From the NCBI GenBank assembly GCA_019232645.1, contig JAFANO010000590.1:1-5159 (forward strand): a stretch of DNA of 5,159 nt. The letters are read 5' to 3'. This stretch comes from Planctomycetaceae bacterium. Its GTDB lineage: Bacteria > Planctomycetota > Planctomycetia > Isosphaerales > Isosphaeraceae. The notes beneath the pieces were generated by a model. It was given only the letters and a program-made list of their open reading frames with translations, did no database searches and was not told the DNA's origin. The position numbers and the translations under genes were made by a program. Every line of letters begins with the position of its first letter. Position 1 is the stretch's first letter. This document shows positions 1-5,159 of this stretch, piece by piece.

Positions 1-160
1 CTCGACCGTCGCCTATCTCGACATCCCCCCCGGCCTCGACGTCCGCCCCCTGGTCGCTCGCCGCGTCGGCGTCCGGGGGACCATCCACTACAACGAGGAC
101 CTCCGCGCCCGCCTGATCGCCGTCCGCGACCTCGAACCGCTCGACGACGACGATCACTGA
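1..160 (+). CDS. C-terminal end of an uncharacterised protein, possibly SH3-like (5' end outside window)
   Basis: The frame starting at base 2 is open from the window edge to a TGA at 158-160 and gives the last 52 residues of a protein. The tail reads as a compact beta-rich segment, with AYLDIPPGLDVRPLV, then RRVGVRGTIHYNEDL, then RLIAVRDLEPL, and ends in an acidic DDDDH. The pattern 'PPGLD..PLV.RRVGVRG..HYNE' followed by a 'VRDLEPL' strand resembles the small SH3- or OB-like barrels at the ends of many planctomycete secreted proteins. That comparison is from memory and not verified. Codon use is strongly G/C-ending, as in the other genes here. The gene converges on the minus-strand thioredoxin-fusion gene, with 243 bp between the two stops. 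The catalytic or main domain, if there is one, lies outside the window, so no function is assigned. Confidence 0.7.
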   Translation, partial: STVAYLDIPPGLDVRPLVARRVGVRGTIHYNEDLRARLIAVRDLEPLDDDDH

Positions 161-203
161 GGCCTCTCATACGCATTCCAGAGAGCTTGTGCACCCTGTC
201 CGG

Positions 204-254
204 ATCTCAAATTTGAGATTTTAGATTTCAAATTTGAGATTTCAGATTTCAAAT
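204..254. repeat. AT-rich 21-bp tandem repeat containing a 16-bp perfect palindrome
   Basis: Two copies of a 21-bp unit lie head to tail at 208-228 and 229-249. They differ at one position (T222 against C243), and a third partial copy (CAAAT) occupies 250-254. The first copy overlaps a perfect 16-bp palindrome, ATCTCAAATTTGAGAT, at 204-219. The block is almost entirely A/T with GA/TC steps, in sharp contrast to the GC-rich surroundings. As RNA on the plus strand the palindrome could form a 6-bp stem with an AATT loop followed by four T's (219-222, the first one closing the stem). It could therefore be a weak terminator for the gene ending at 160. The stem is AU-rich, so this role is doubtful. 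Confidence 0.75.
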
Positions 255-308
255 CAGCAGACCGAGCGCATGAAATTCCTGGAATCCGTATCAACTGAGA
301 TGTCTCTT

Positions 309-373
309 GTCGGGTGCGTGAAACGCACCATCTCCCGTCACCACAACGGACTAGTGCGTTTCACGCACCCGAC
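309..373. repeat. REP-like doublet: 20-bp inverted repeat of GTGCGT..ACGCAC palindromes
   Basis: Bases 309-328 and 354-373 are perfect reverse complements over 20 bp, separated by a 25-nt spacer. With one bulged base (G374), pairing continues between CTCTT (304-308) and AAGAG (375-379). Each arm holds its own shorter palindrome: GTGCGT-GAA-ACGCAC at 314-328 and GTGCGT-TTC-ACGCAC at 354-368. The spacer also has a small inverted repeat, CCGT (335-338) with ACGG (346-349). Two short palindromes in opposite orientation between convergent genes is the usual form of REP/BIME elements. The structure is symmetric and sits 31 bp past the stop of the minus-strand gene, so it may also act as a bidirectional terminator or 3'-end RNA stabiliser. 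No T-run follows it on either strand. Confidence 0.8.
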
Positions 374-403
374 GAAGAGGATCCGGGCTGGGGGGCTCGT
401 GGA

Positions 404-1759
404 TCAATCCTTGACCTTCGCGGCCTTCTCGGCCTTGGGGGTCAGCAGCGACTTACCCGACAGGAGCGAGTCGATCGACTTGCTCAGGACCGGGACGACC
501 TGCTTGAAGTCGTTGCTGGGCGGGCCGACGTGCGCCGCCTGGACGACGCCCTGGGCGTCGAGCAGGACGACGGTCGGATAGGCCTGGACCTTGAAGACGT
601 CGCCGACCGAGTTGCTCGGGTCGAGACCAACCTTGCCCACCGGGTTGTCGGTCAGCGTGATCTTCTTCTTTTCCAGGGTCGTCTCGACCAGCTTGCGGAC
701 CTCGGCCAGGTCCTGGGGCTTGCTGTCCTGGCTCAACGCGACGATGACGACGTCCTTCCCGGCGTACGCCTCGACCAGCTTCTGGATCTCGGGCAGCTCG
801 CGGAGGCAGGGGCCGCACCAGGTCGCCCAGAAGTCGATCAGGACGACCTTGCCGGCGAGGTCCGCCTTGGAGAGGGTCCGCGTCTTGCCCTCGCCGTCGA
901 GCACGGTCAGGGTGAAATCCGGGGCGGGCTTGCCGAGCAGCTCGCTGACGGCGTCCTTGGACGCCTCATCGGCCCTTTGCTGCCGGAACGACTCGACCTT
1001 GGAGAATTCCTTCGGGGGCTGATAGGCGAAGGCGTCGGCCCTGGGGGCCTCGGTCGAGACCGAGCCGGCCGACCAGCCGAGCTGTTCGATCGCGATTTTC
1101 TGCCCCGGGGCCGTGTTCTTCTCCAGGTCCTTGGGGTCGATCACCAGGTCGATCGCCGTCAGGAGCTTGGTGGCCGGGTCGACGCGCAGGCGATAGTCGG
1201 GCCCCTCGGCGCGGTCGATCAGCAGCGCGTTCGGCTCGGACTTGAGGGTCCCGTCGAACTCGCTGAGGATCGCCTTGGCCGCGTCGTCGGCCGTCAGCAG
1301 GTTGACCAGCGCGATCATCGGCCCGCCGAGCGGCCCGCCGAACAGCGCCGCGCCCAGCGGCCCCTCGCGGAGCGTGTCGAGGGTGATCGTCTTGGGGGCG
1401 GGGCTCGCCGTGTACTTCTTGAACGGGGCGATCGCGGTGGTCAGCGTCGTGCCGTCGCTGACCATCCGGACCGGGCCGGCGTCGAGGTCCATCTTGTTGG
1501 GTCGGGCCAGCGTCAATCGGATCGGCGACGACTGCTTCTGCGCCTTGCCGTTGATCGACAGCGCCATCTTGAACTCGCCGTGATCGGCGTAGGCCGAGAG
1601 GCCGCGATAGGCCTTGGCCACCTCGTCGAGCAGTCGCCGGGCCTGGGGATCGGGCGTCGCGGGCCGGGGATCGGCCGCCAGGGTCATGAGGGCCACACCG
1701 CCGGCCAGCGCCAGCGCACAGGCCAGCCCGCCGAGCAGGGAGCGGGGGAAGACGGACAT
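404..1759 (-). CDS. Secreted LolA-like (DUF2092-type) / TlpA-like thioredoxin fusion protein
   Basis: The 451-residue protein opens with a signal peptide: MSVFPRS, a hydrophobic stretch at residues 8-28, and a likely cleavage after LAA (27-29). Residues ~35-245 look like the LolA-like, DUF2092-type beta-sheet domain. It begins with a helix (LLDEVAKAYRGLSAYAD), followed by strands such as 'RPNKMDLD' and 'YRLRVDPATKLLTAIDLVIDP'. Residues ~274-435 are a redoxin domain with GKPAPDF, then VVLIDFWATWCGPC with Cys315 and Cys318, and the cis-proline in AYPTVV (Pro395). It should act outside the cytoplasm as a TlpA/ResA-type thiol-disulfide reductase or a relative; the substrate is unknown. The tail is Lys/Ala-rich. 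The chosen ATG has a GGAAGGA Shine-Dalgarno 12 nt upstream. An in-frame ATG at 1780 would add seven residues but has no ribosome site. Redoxin assignment is strong, and the N-terminal family is a pattern-based call. Confidence 0.88.
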   Translation of the reverse strand: MSVFPRSLLGGLACALALAGGVALMTLAADPRPATPDPQARRLLDEVAKAYRGLSAYADHGEFKMALSINGKAQKQSSPIRLTLARPNKMDLDAGPVRMVSDGTTLTTAIAPFKKYTASPAPKTITLDTLREGPLGAALFGGPLGGPMIALVNLLTADDAAKAILSEFDGTLKSEPNALLIDRAEGPDYRLRVDPATKLLTAIDLVIDPKDLEKNTAPGQKIAIEQLGWSAGSVSTEAPRADAFAYQPPKEFSKVESFRQQRADEASKDAVSELLGKPAPDFTLTVLDGEGKTRTLSKADLAGKVVLIDFWATWCGPCLRELPEIQKLVEAYAGKDVVIVALSQDSKPQDLAEVRKLVETTLEKKKITLTDNPVGKVGLDPSNSVGDVFKVQAYPTVVLLDAQGVVQAAHVGPPSNDFKQVVPVLSKSIDSLLSGKSLLTPKAEKAAKVKD

Positions 1760-1765
1760 CACGAG

Positions 1766-1778
1766 GGAAGGTCCTTCC
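1766..1778 (-). promoter_or_regulatory. Ribosome binding site within a 13-bp palindrome, deciding the start of the thioredoxin-fusion gene
   Basis: On the minus strand GGAAGGA (1772-1778) is the only purine-rich Shine-Dalgarno-like sequence near the candidate starts. It is 12 nt from the ATG at 1759 and overlaps the alternative ATG at 1780, so it supports the shorter protein. It is half of an inverted repeat, GGAAGG-T-CCTTCC on the plus strand. The one-base centre is too tight for an RNA hairpin, so any role as a protein-binding site is speculative. The spacing is longer than ideal. Confidence 0.4.
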
Positions 1779-1908
1779 ATACATGTTGAGGGATGCGGGC
1801 TTCGGCGTCGAGATCGGTCGCCCCGGCCCGCGAGGCGGAAAGCACCGTTTTACCCCAGGCTCCCTCCCCCCGGCCAGCCGTCTCCCCCGCGATCGGGCTT
1901 GGTTGCGC

Positions 1909-3138
1909 TCAGGACAGCCCTGTCCCTTCCAGGACCGGCAGCAGGTGGCCCAACTTCTCGCGCTTGGTCTCGAGGTACTTGCGGCGGTCGGCCTCGTCCG
2001 GGGCGATGATCGGCACCTGGTCGACGACCTCCAGGCCGTAGCCGTGGATCATGAAGGCGTCGACCTTCTTGGGGTTGTTGGTCAGGAGCCGGACCTGGCG
2101 GAGGCCGAGGTCCTGGAGGATCTGGAGGCCGATGCCGTAGTCGCGCTGGTCGGCGCGATAGCCGAGGGCCAGGTTTGCGTCGACGGTGTCGAGGCCTTGG
2201 TCCTGGAGGGCGTAGGCCCGGAGCTTCTCGATCAGGCCGATGCCGCGCCCTTCCTGGGGCAGGTAGATGAGCGCGCCGACCCCCTCGCGGCCGATCATCT
2301 CGAGCGCCAGGTGGAGCTGGTCGCCGCAGTCGCAGCGGAGCGACTCGAGCAGGTCGCCGGTGAAGCACGACGAGTGCATCCGGACCAGCGGCGCGGGGAC
2401 CGAGTGGAGGTCGCCCATGAGGACGGCGATCGGCTCGTTGCCCGGCTCGTGCTCGACGCGGTAGCCGATGATCCGCGACCGGCCGTAACGCGTCGGCAGC
2501 TCGGCCTCGGCCAGGCGATGGACCAGCTTCTCGCGGCGGCGGCGATAGCTGATCAGCAGCTCGATCGAGACGATCGGCAGGCCGAACTCGGCGGCGATGG
2601 CGTGGAGCCGCTCGCGGCTGGCGACGCGGATGCCGTCGAGGATCTCGCAGAGCACCCCGGCCGGCGCGAGCCCGGCCAGCCGGGCGAGGTCGACGGTCGC
2701 CTCGGTATGCCCGGCGCGGCGGAGCACGCCCCCCTCCTTGGCCACCAGGGGGAACAGGTGGCCGGGCCGGACCAGGTCGATGGGCCGGGTGCTCGGGTCG
2801 ATGATCGCCCGGACGGTCCGCGCCCGCTCCTCGGCGCTGATGCCGGTCCGGCACGACTTGTGATCGACCGGCACGGTGAACGGCGTCCCCTGGGGCGCGG
2901 TGTTCTGCTCGACCATCGGGTGCAGCTCGAGCCGCCGCGCCACCTCGCCCATGATCGGCATGCAGAGCTGGCCCCGGCCGTGGGTGATCATGAACTCGAT
3001 CGTCTGGGGCGTGACCCGCTCGGCCGCCGCGACGAAATCCCCCTCGTTCTCGCGCTGCTCGTCATCGACCACGATGACCACGCGCCCCTCGGATATCGCC
3101 TCGAGTGCCTCTTCGATCTTCGAGAATTCGTTGGGCAT
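1909..3138 (-). CDS. ribBA: Bifunctional 3,4-dihydroxy-2-butanone-4-phosphate synthase / GTP cyclohydrolase II
   Basis: The 409-residue cytosolic enzyme catalyses two entry steps of riboflavin synthesis: ribulose 5-phosphate to dihydroxybutanone phosphate plus formate, and GTP to the diaminopyrimidine plus formate and pyrophosphate. The synthase half (~1-200) has DDEQRENEGD (25-34; metal Glu30, substrate Asp34), HGRGQLCMP (53-61), RPGHLFPL (124-131), RAGHT (141-145; metal His144) and Glu165. The cyclohydrolase half (~206-405) has zinc ligands Cys258, Cys269 and Cys271, the EGR motif at 296-298, Tyr309, Asp330, the catalytic Arg332, Thr353 and Lys358. These match E. coli RibA at a constant offset of 204. 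The length is close to that of B. subtilis RibA (about 400). Two positions differ from the E. coli and B. subtilis proteins: RMHSS replaces RVHSE (Ser257), and YLPQEGR has Pro294 for Arg. The start is set by GAGGT seven bases upstream; an in-frame ATG at 3237 adds only unconserved sequence. No other rib gene is in the window. Confidence 0.96.
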   Translation of the reverse strand: MPNEFSKIEEALEAISEGRVVIVVDDEQRENEGDFVAAAERVTPQTIEFMITHGRGQLCMPIMGEVARRLELHPMVEQNTAPQGTPFTVPVDHKSCRTGISAEERARTVRAIIDPSTRPIDLVRPGHLFPLVAKEGGVLRRAGHTEATVDLARLAGLAPAGVLCEILDGIRVASRERLHAIAAEFGLPIVSIELLISYRRRREKLVHRLAEAELPTRYGRSRIIGYRVEHEPGNEPIAVLMGDLHSVPAPLVRMHSSCFTGDLLESLRCDCGDQLHLALEMIGREGVGALIYLPQEGRGIGLIEKLRAYALQDQGLDTVDANLALGYRADQRDYGIGLQILQDLGLRQVRLLTNNPKKVDAFMIHGYGLEVVDQVPIIAPDEADRRKYLETKREKLGHLLPVLEGTGLS

Positions 3139-3145
3139 CCTCATG

Positions 3146-3150
3146 ACCTC
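3146..3150 (-). promoter_or_regulatory. Ribosome binding site of ribBA (selects the ATG at 3138)
   Basis: The minus-strand sequence GAGGT occupies 3146-3150 and lies seven bases from the ATG at 3138, an ideal spacing. A second ATG at 3144 is in frame but only one base away from this site, so MPNEFSKIEEAL is the likely N-terminus. This also matches where the B. subtilis RibA sequence begins relative to its first helix. Confidence 0.6.
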
Positions 3151-3165
3151 AACACTGCCCAGGCG

Positions 3166-3227
3166 GCCGGGTCCATCCCGGCTCACCTCGGGCGCAAGCA
3201 TCCCGGAGGGGAGCCCAATCGCTCCCC
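3166..3227 (-). promoter_or_regulatory. Possible structured 5' leader of ribBA (small hairpins)
   Basis: Two perfect inverted repeats lie between the candidate promoter and the ribBA start: GCCGGG/CCCGGC around a 5-nt loop (3166-3182) and GGGGAGC/GCTCCCC around a 6-nt loop (3208-3227). A third imperfect pairing, CCTCGGG (3186-3192) with CCCGGAGG (3202-3209), would compete with the second stem. In a GC-rich leader such stems can arise by chance. None is followed by a T-run, and the conserved FMN riboswitch (RFN) boxes are not seen. Regulation through this leader is only a possibility. Confidence 0.2.
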
Positions 3228-3245
3228 GAAGTCCCACCCTGATTC

Positions 3246-3273
3246 ATTCTAGTCGGTGCCGGACCCAAACCAA
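3246..3273 (-). promoter_or_regulatory. Candidate sigma70-type promoter for ribBA
   Basis: On the minus strand TAGAAT (3246-3251) matches the TATAAT -10 consensus at five of six bases. Sixteen bases upstream is TTGGTT (3268-3273), which keeps the TTG of the -35 box but little else. Transcription would start near 3239 and give a leader of about 100 nt. The -10 is one of the few AT-rich points in this region, but the -35 is weak and planctomycete promoters are not well defined. Confidence 0.3.
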
Positions 3274-3531
3274 AGGACGGGGCCAAGTCACCCGGCGGGC
3301 CGGATTCGGCGGGTCGCATCCCCGGCCGTGATCGCGGACTTCGGATCTTCTACGTCAACACGAACGCGCGGTGACCGAGCCTCGAGGCCGAGTCGCGGGG
3401 GAATCGTCCATCACATTCATTCTCCCGCCGTGTATTCTACATTGAGACCAAGATTGCCCTAAGGGGAACGACGACACATCAAAGTTGAAGGGTCCGGGCC
3501 CGCCGTGGTGCTCGGCGCTTGAACTTGGCGC

Positions 3532-3536
3532 GGGAG
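3532..3536 (+). promoter_or_regulatory. Ribosome binding site of the SPFH gene
   Basis: GGGAG at 3532-3536 lies seven bases upstream of the ATG at 3544, a good Shine-Dalgarno spacing. It supports that ATG as the start. The resulting N-terminus (a charged head, then one membrane segment) also fits the family. Confidence 0.55.
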
Positions 3537-3543
3537 CCAGGCG

Positions 3544-5159
3544 ATGAGTCCGCAGCTCGAATGGGAACCGGAGAGACGGGAGCCCGACTTCCGCCGCTGG
3601 CGGTCGGTGGCCGTGCTCCTCGCGGGCGCGGCGGCCCTGATGGTCGTCGCCCTGTATCAGATGTGCAAGTTCGAGGTCGGCACGGGCCAGCAGGCCGTCC
3701 TGATCCGCAAGGCGGGGCTCGACCTCGACCGCGACATGGAGCTTGCGCCACCGCCCAAGGGGGGCAAGTCTTACTACAAGGGGGTGCAGACCGACGGGCC
3801 CTATGACGGCGTCCTGACCGAGGGCCGCTACTTCTACAACCCTTTCTTCTGGGACTGGGAGATCTCGCCCCAGTTCCTCGTGCCCGAGGGCAAGATCGGC
3901 ATCCGGATCGCCCTCGCCGGCGAGGCCTTGCCGGCGGGCCAGGTCCTGGCCGAGCCGGGCCAGCAGGGGATCCTGCGTGAGGTCCTCAAGCCGGGCCGGT
4001 ACCCCTATAACCCCTACGCGATGACCATCGAGCTGCACGACCCGGTCACCGTGCCCGCCGGCTCGCGCGGCGTCGTCACCCTGCTGGCGGGCCTCGAGCC
4101 CAAGGACCCCAACGTCTTCCTCGTCGAGCCGGGGGAGCGCGGCGTGCAGGCCAAGACGCTCGACCCGGGGATGTATTATCTCAACCCCTACGAGTACCGG
4201 GTCAGCCTGGTCGATTGCCGGTCGAAGCGGTTCAACCTCAACGCGGAGGACGAGATGGACTTCCTCTCGTCCGACGGGTTCCCGATCACCCTCGACGGCG
4301 CCATCGAGTTCCGCGTCATCCCCGAGAAGGTCGCCGAGGTCTTCGTCAAGTACAACGAGGACGCCAACGGCGACGCCATCGACGACGAGATCATCGCCAA
4401 GATCATCACCCCCGAGAGCCGGTCGCTCTGCCGGATCGGCGGGTCGAAGCTCACCGGCGGCCAGTTCATCAGCGGCGAGTCCCGCGAGCGGTTCCAGCGC
4501 GACCTGGTCCGGAGCTTGACCGAGAACTGCAAGAAGCAGGGGATCGAGATCCTCGCCGTGGCCATCACCTCGATCCAGCCCCCCGAGAAGATCGCCACGC
4601 CGGTCCGGGCGCGCGAGGTCGCCAAGCAGGAGCTGTCGCAATACGTTCAGGAGCGGCTCCAGCAGCTCTCCGAGGCGCAGTTGCGGGTCCAGGTCGTCCT
4701 GGCCGAGCAGAAGAAGAAGCTGGTCGAGGCCGAGCAAGGTGTCGTCGAGAAGACGACCCGCGCCGCGCAGGAGCAGGCCGTCGCCGTCACCCTGGCCGAG
4801 CAGAAGCTCAAGGTCGCCGAGACGCAGCTCGAGGCCGCCAAGGACAAGGCGTCCGCCATCACGGCCAAGGCGCGGGCCGAGGCCGACGTGATCCGCTTCA
4901 ACAACGCCGCCGAGGTCGCCGGGCTCGCCGCGCGGGTCGCCGCCTTCGACGGCGACGGCGCGGCGCTGGCGCGGAACATCCTGATCGGCAAGCTCGCCCC
5001 GTCGTTCCGGACCATCCTGTCGAACTCCGAGGGGCCGCTGATGGAGCTCTTCGGCCAGTTCACCGGCGAGCCCGAGCCCCGCCGCTCCGCGACCGCCCGG
5101 TCGCCCGCCTCGGTCGAGACCGCCGCACGGCCCGCGCCGAGGTCGGCCCCGAACCCTCG
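3544..5159 (+). CDS. Membrane-anchored SPFH/band 7 (prohibitin/HflK-like) protein with triplicated N-terminal module (3' end outside window)
   Basis: The frame is open for 538 codons to the window edge with no stop. A charged head (1-20, ending RRWR) precedes one membrane segment (~21-40). The positive head suggests N-in topology with the rest outside the cytoplasmic membrane, as in HflK/HflC. Residues 43-223 contain three copies of a module built from 'V..G..G(V/I)...AG' and 'PG.Y..NP(Y/F)': 43-107, 111-164 and 168-223. The band 7 core follows at ~219-355, with DGFPITLDGAIEFRV and a helix ending KKQGIEILAVAITSIQPP. Residues ~357-450 form a long Glu/Lys/Gln/Ala-rich coiled coil. After a short Ala/Gly-rich stretch, the tail from ~508 turns Pro/Ala/Arg/Ser-rich and runs off the window. 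Such proteins form ring-like membrane scaffolds that organise microdomains or proteases. The specific partner here is unknown and no protease gene is in view. It is divergent from ribBA. Confidence 0.88.
   Translation, partial: MSPQLEWEPERREPDFRRWRSVAVLLAGAAALMVVALYQMCKFEVGTGQQAVLIRKAGLDLDRDMELAPPPKGGKSYYKGVQTDGPYDGVLTEGRYFYNPFFWDWEISPQFLVPEGKIGIRIALAGEALPAGQVLAEPGQQGILREVLKPGRYPYNPYAMTIELHDPVTVPAGSRGVVTLLAGLEPKDPNVFLVEPGERGVQAKTLDPGMYYLNPYEYRVSLVDCRSKRFNLNAEDEMDFLSSDGFPITLDGAIEFRVIPEKVAEVFVKYNEDANGDAIDDEIIAKIITPESRSLCRIGGSKLTGGQFISGESRERFQRDLVRSLTENCKKQGIEILAVAITSIQPPEKIATPVRAREVAKQELSQYVQERLQQLSEAQLRVQVVLAEQKKKLVEAEQGVVEKTTRAAQEQAVAVTLAEQKLKVAETQLEAAKDKASAITAKARAEADVIRFNNAAEVAGLAARVAAFDGDGAALARNILIGKLAPSFRTILSNSEGPLMELFGQFTGEPEPRRSATARSPASVETAARPAPRSAPNP

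Larger units (their letters stand above)
3139..3543. other. Divergent intergenic region between ribBA and the SPFH gene
   Basis: This 405-bp region separates two genes that point away from each other. The left part holds the ribBA ribosome site, leader hairpins and candidate promoter. The right part should hold the promoter of the SPFH gene. There the most AT-rich stretch is around TATTCTACATT (3431-3441), where TATTCT or TACATT each match four of six -10 bases, but neither has a good -35. ATTCATTCT occurs twice (3242-3250 and 3415-3423). The short open frames across the region have no recognisable protein character, so I call no gene here. No tRNA, riboswitch or terminator is apparent. Confidence 0.6.

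Noticed and set aside
164..185. CTCTC/GAGAG inverted repeat just past the first gene as a terminator
   Set aside because: It has only a 5-bp stem with a 12-nt loop and no following T-run.
314..1789. Long plus-strand open frame antisense to the thioredoxin-fusion gene
   Set aside because: Its translation is Arg/Gly/Leu/Asp/Gln-rich with no domain or signal, and it mirrors the codon positions of the real minus-strand gene. Long antisense frames are expected at this GC content. It also runs through the REP-like doublet.
1781..1908. Terminator or promoter between ribBA and the thioredoxin-fusion gene
   Set aside because: The only inverted repeat found is CCCG-CGAT-CGGG near 1887-1898, with a 4-bp stem and no T-run. 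TAAAAC on the minus strand (1847-1852) is a partial -10 without any -35. Neither is good enough to call, so readthrough remains possible.
3139..3237. 33-residue N-terminal extension of RibBA from an ATG at 3237
   Set aside because: The added residues have no family character, the extension would overlap the leader hairpins, and the ATG at 3138 has a well-spaced GAGGT and the expected start of the synthase domain.
1783..3252. Long plus-strand open frame antisense to ribBA
   Set aside because: It lies opposite a gene whose every catalytic motif is conserved, and its own product is low-complexity Ala/Asp/Leu/Val/Arg sequence. It is a GC-driven shadow frame.
3242..3423. 9-bp direct repeat ATTCATTCT at 3242-3250 and 3415-3423
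   Set aside because: The repeat is short, its copies are 173 bp apart, and nothing else supports a shared operator. It may be coincidence.
3256..3462. Small plus-strand open frame in the divergent region
   Set aside because: The product is Arg/Ser/Pro-rich with no hydrophobic core or motif, there is no ribosome site, and it overlaps the candidate promoters.
3355..4737. Long minus-strand open frame antisense to the SPFH gene
   Set aside because: The product is repetitive Leu/Asp/Gly/Val/Arg sequence with no recognisable family. The plus strand encodes an SPFH protein with a good ribosome site and clear domain order.

Overview
This is a high-GC window whose three main genes use G/C-ending codons heavily. 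The mix of genes suggests a planctomycete, perhaps near the Isosphaeraceae: a secreted LolA-like/thioredoxin fusion, a bifunctional RibBA, a large membrane-anchored SPFH protein, and GTGCGT..ACGCAC-type intergenic palindromes. That assignment is inference from protein style and composition. No rRNA or other marker gene is present to confirm it.

Layout from left to right. (1) Bases 1-160 are the 3' end of a plus-strand gene with a small domain that may be SH3-like. (2) Bases 161-403 are a convergent intergenic region. It holds an AT-rich 21-bp tandem repeat with a 16-bp perfect palindrome, and then a REP-like doublet with 20-bp inverted arms. (3) On the minus strand, 404-1759 encodes a secreted protein with an N-terminal LolA-like (DUF2092-type) half and a C-terminal TlpA/ResA-like thioredoxin half with a WCGPC active site. 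(4) After a 149-bp gap, also on the minus strand, 1909-3138 encodes RibBA, which makes both precursors of riboflavin (3,4-dihydroxy-2-butanone 4-phosphate and the GTP-derived pyrimidine). (5) Bases 3139-3543 are a divergent intergenic region. It has a candidate ribBA promoter and small leader hairpins, but no recognisable FMN riboswitch. (6) On the plus strand, 3544 to the window end encodes an SPFH/band 7 protein, truncated by the window edge. It has one N-terminal membrane anchor, three tandem copies of a beta-rich module, a band 7 domain and a long coiled coil.

The genes look like chromosomal housekeeping or envelope genes rather than one pathway. ribBA and the thioredoxin gene point the same way and could share readthrough, but nothing ties their functions together. 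I see no mobile element genes, CRISPR array, tRNA or rRNA, and no clear new multi-gene system. The most unusual items are the triplicated module before the SPFH domain, the two stacked repeat types in the convergent intergenic region, and the LolA-like/thioredoxin fusion.
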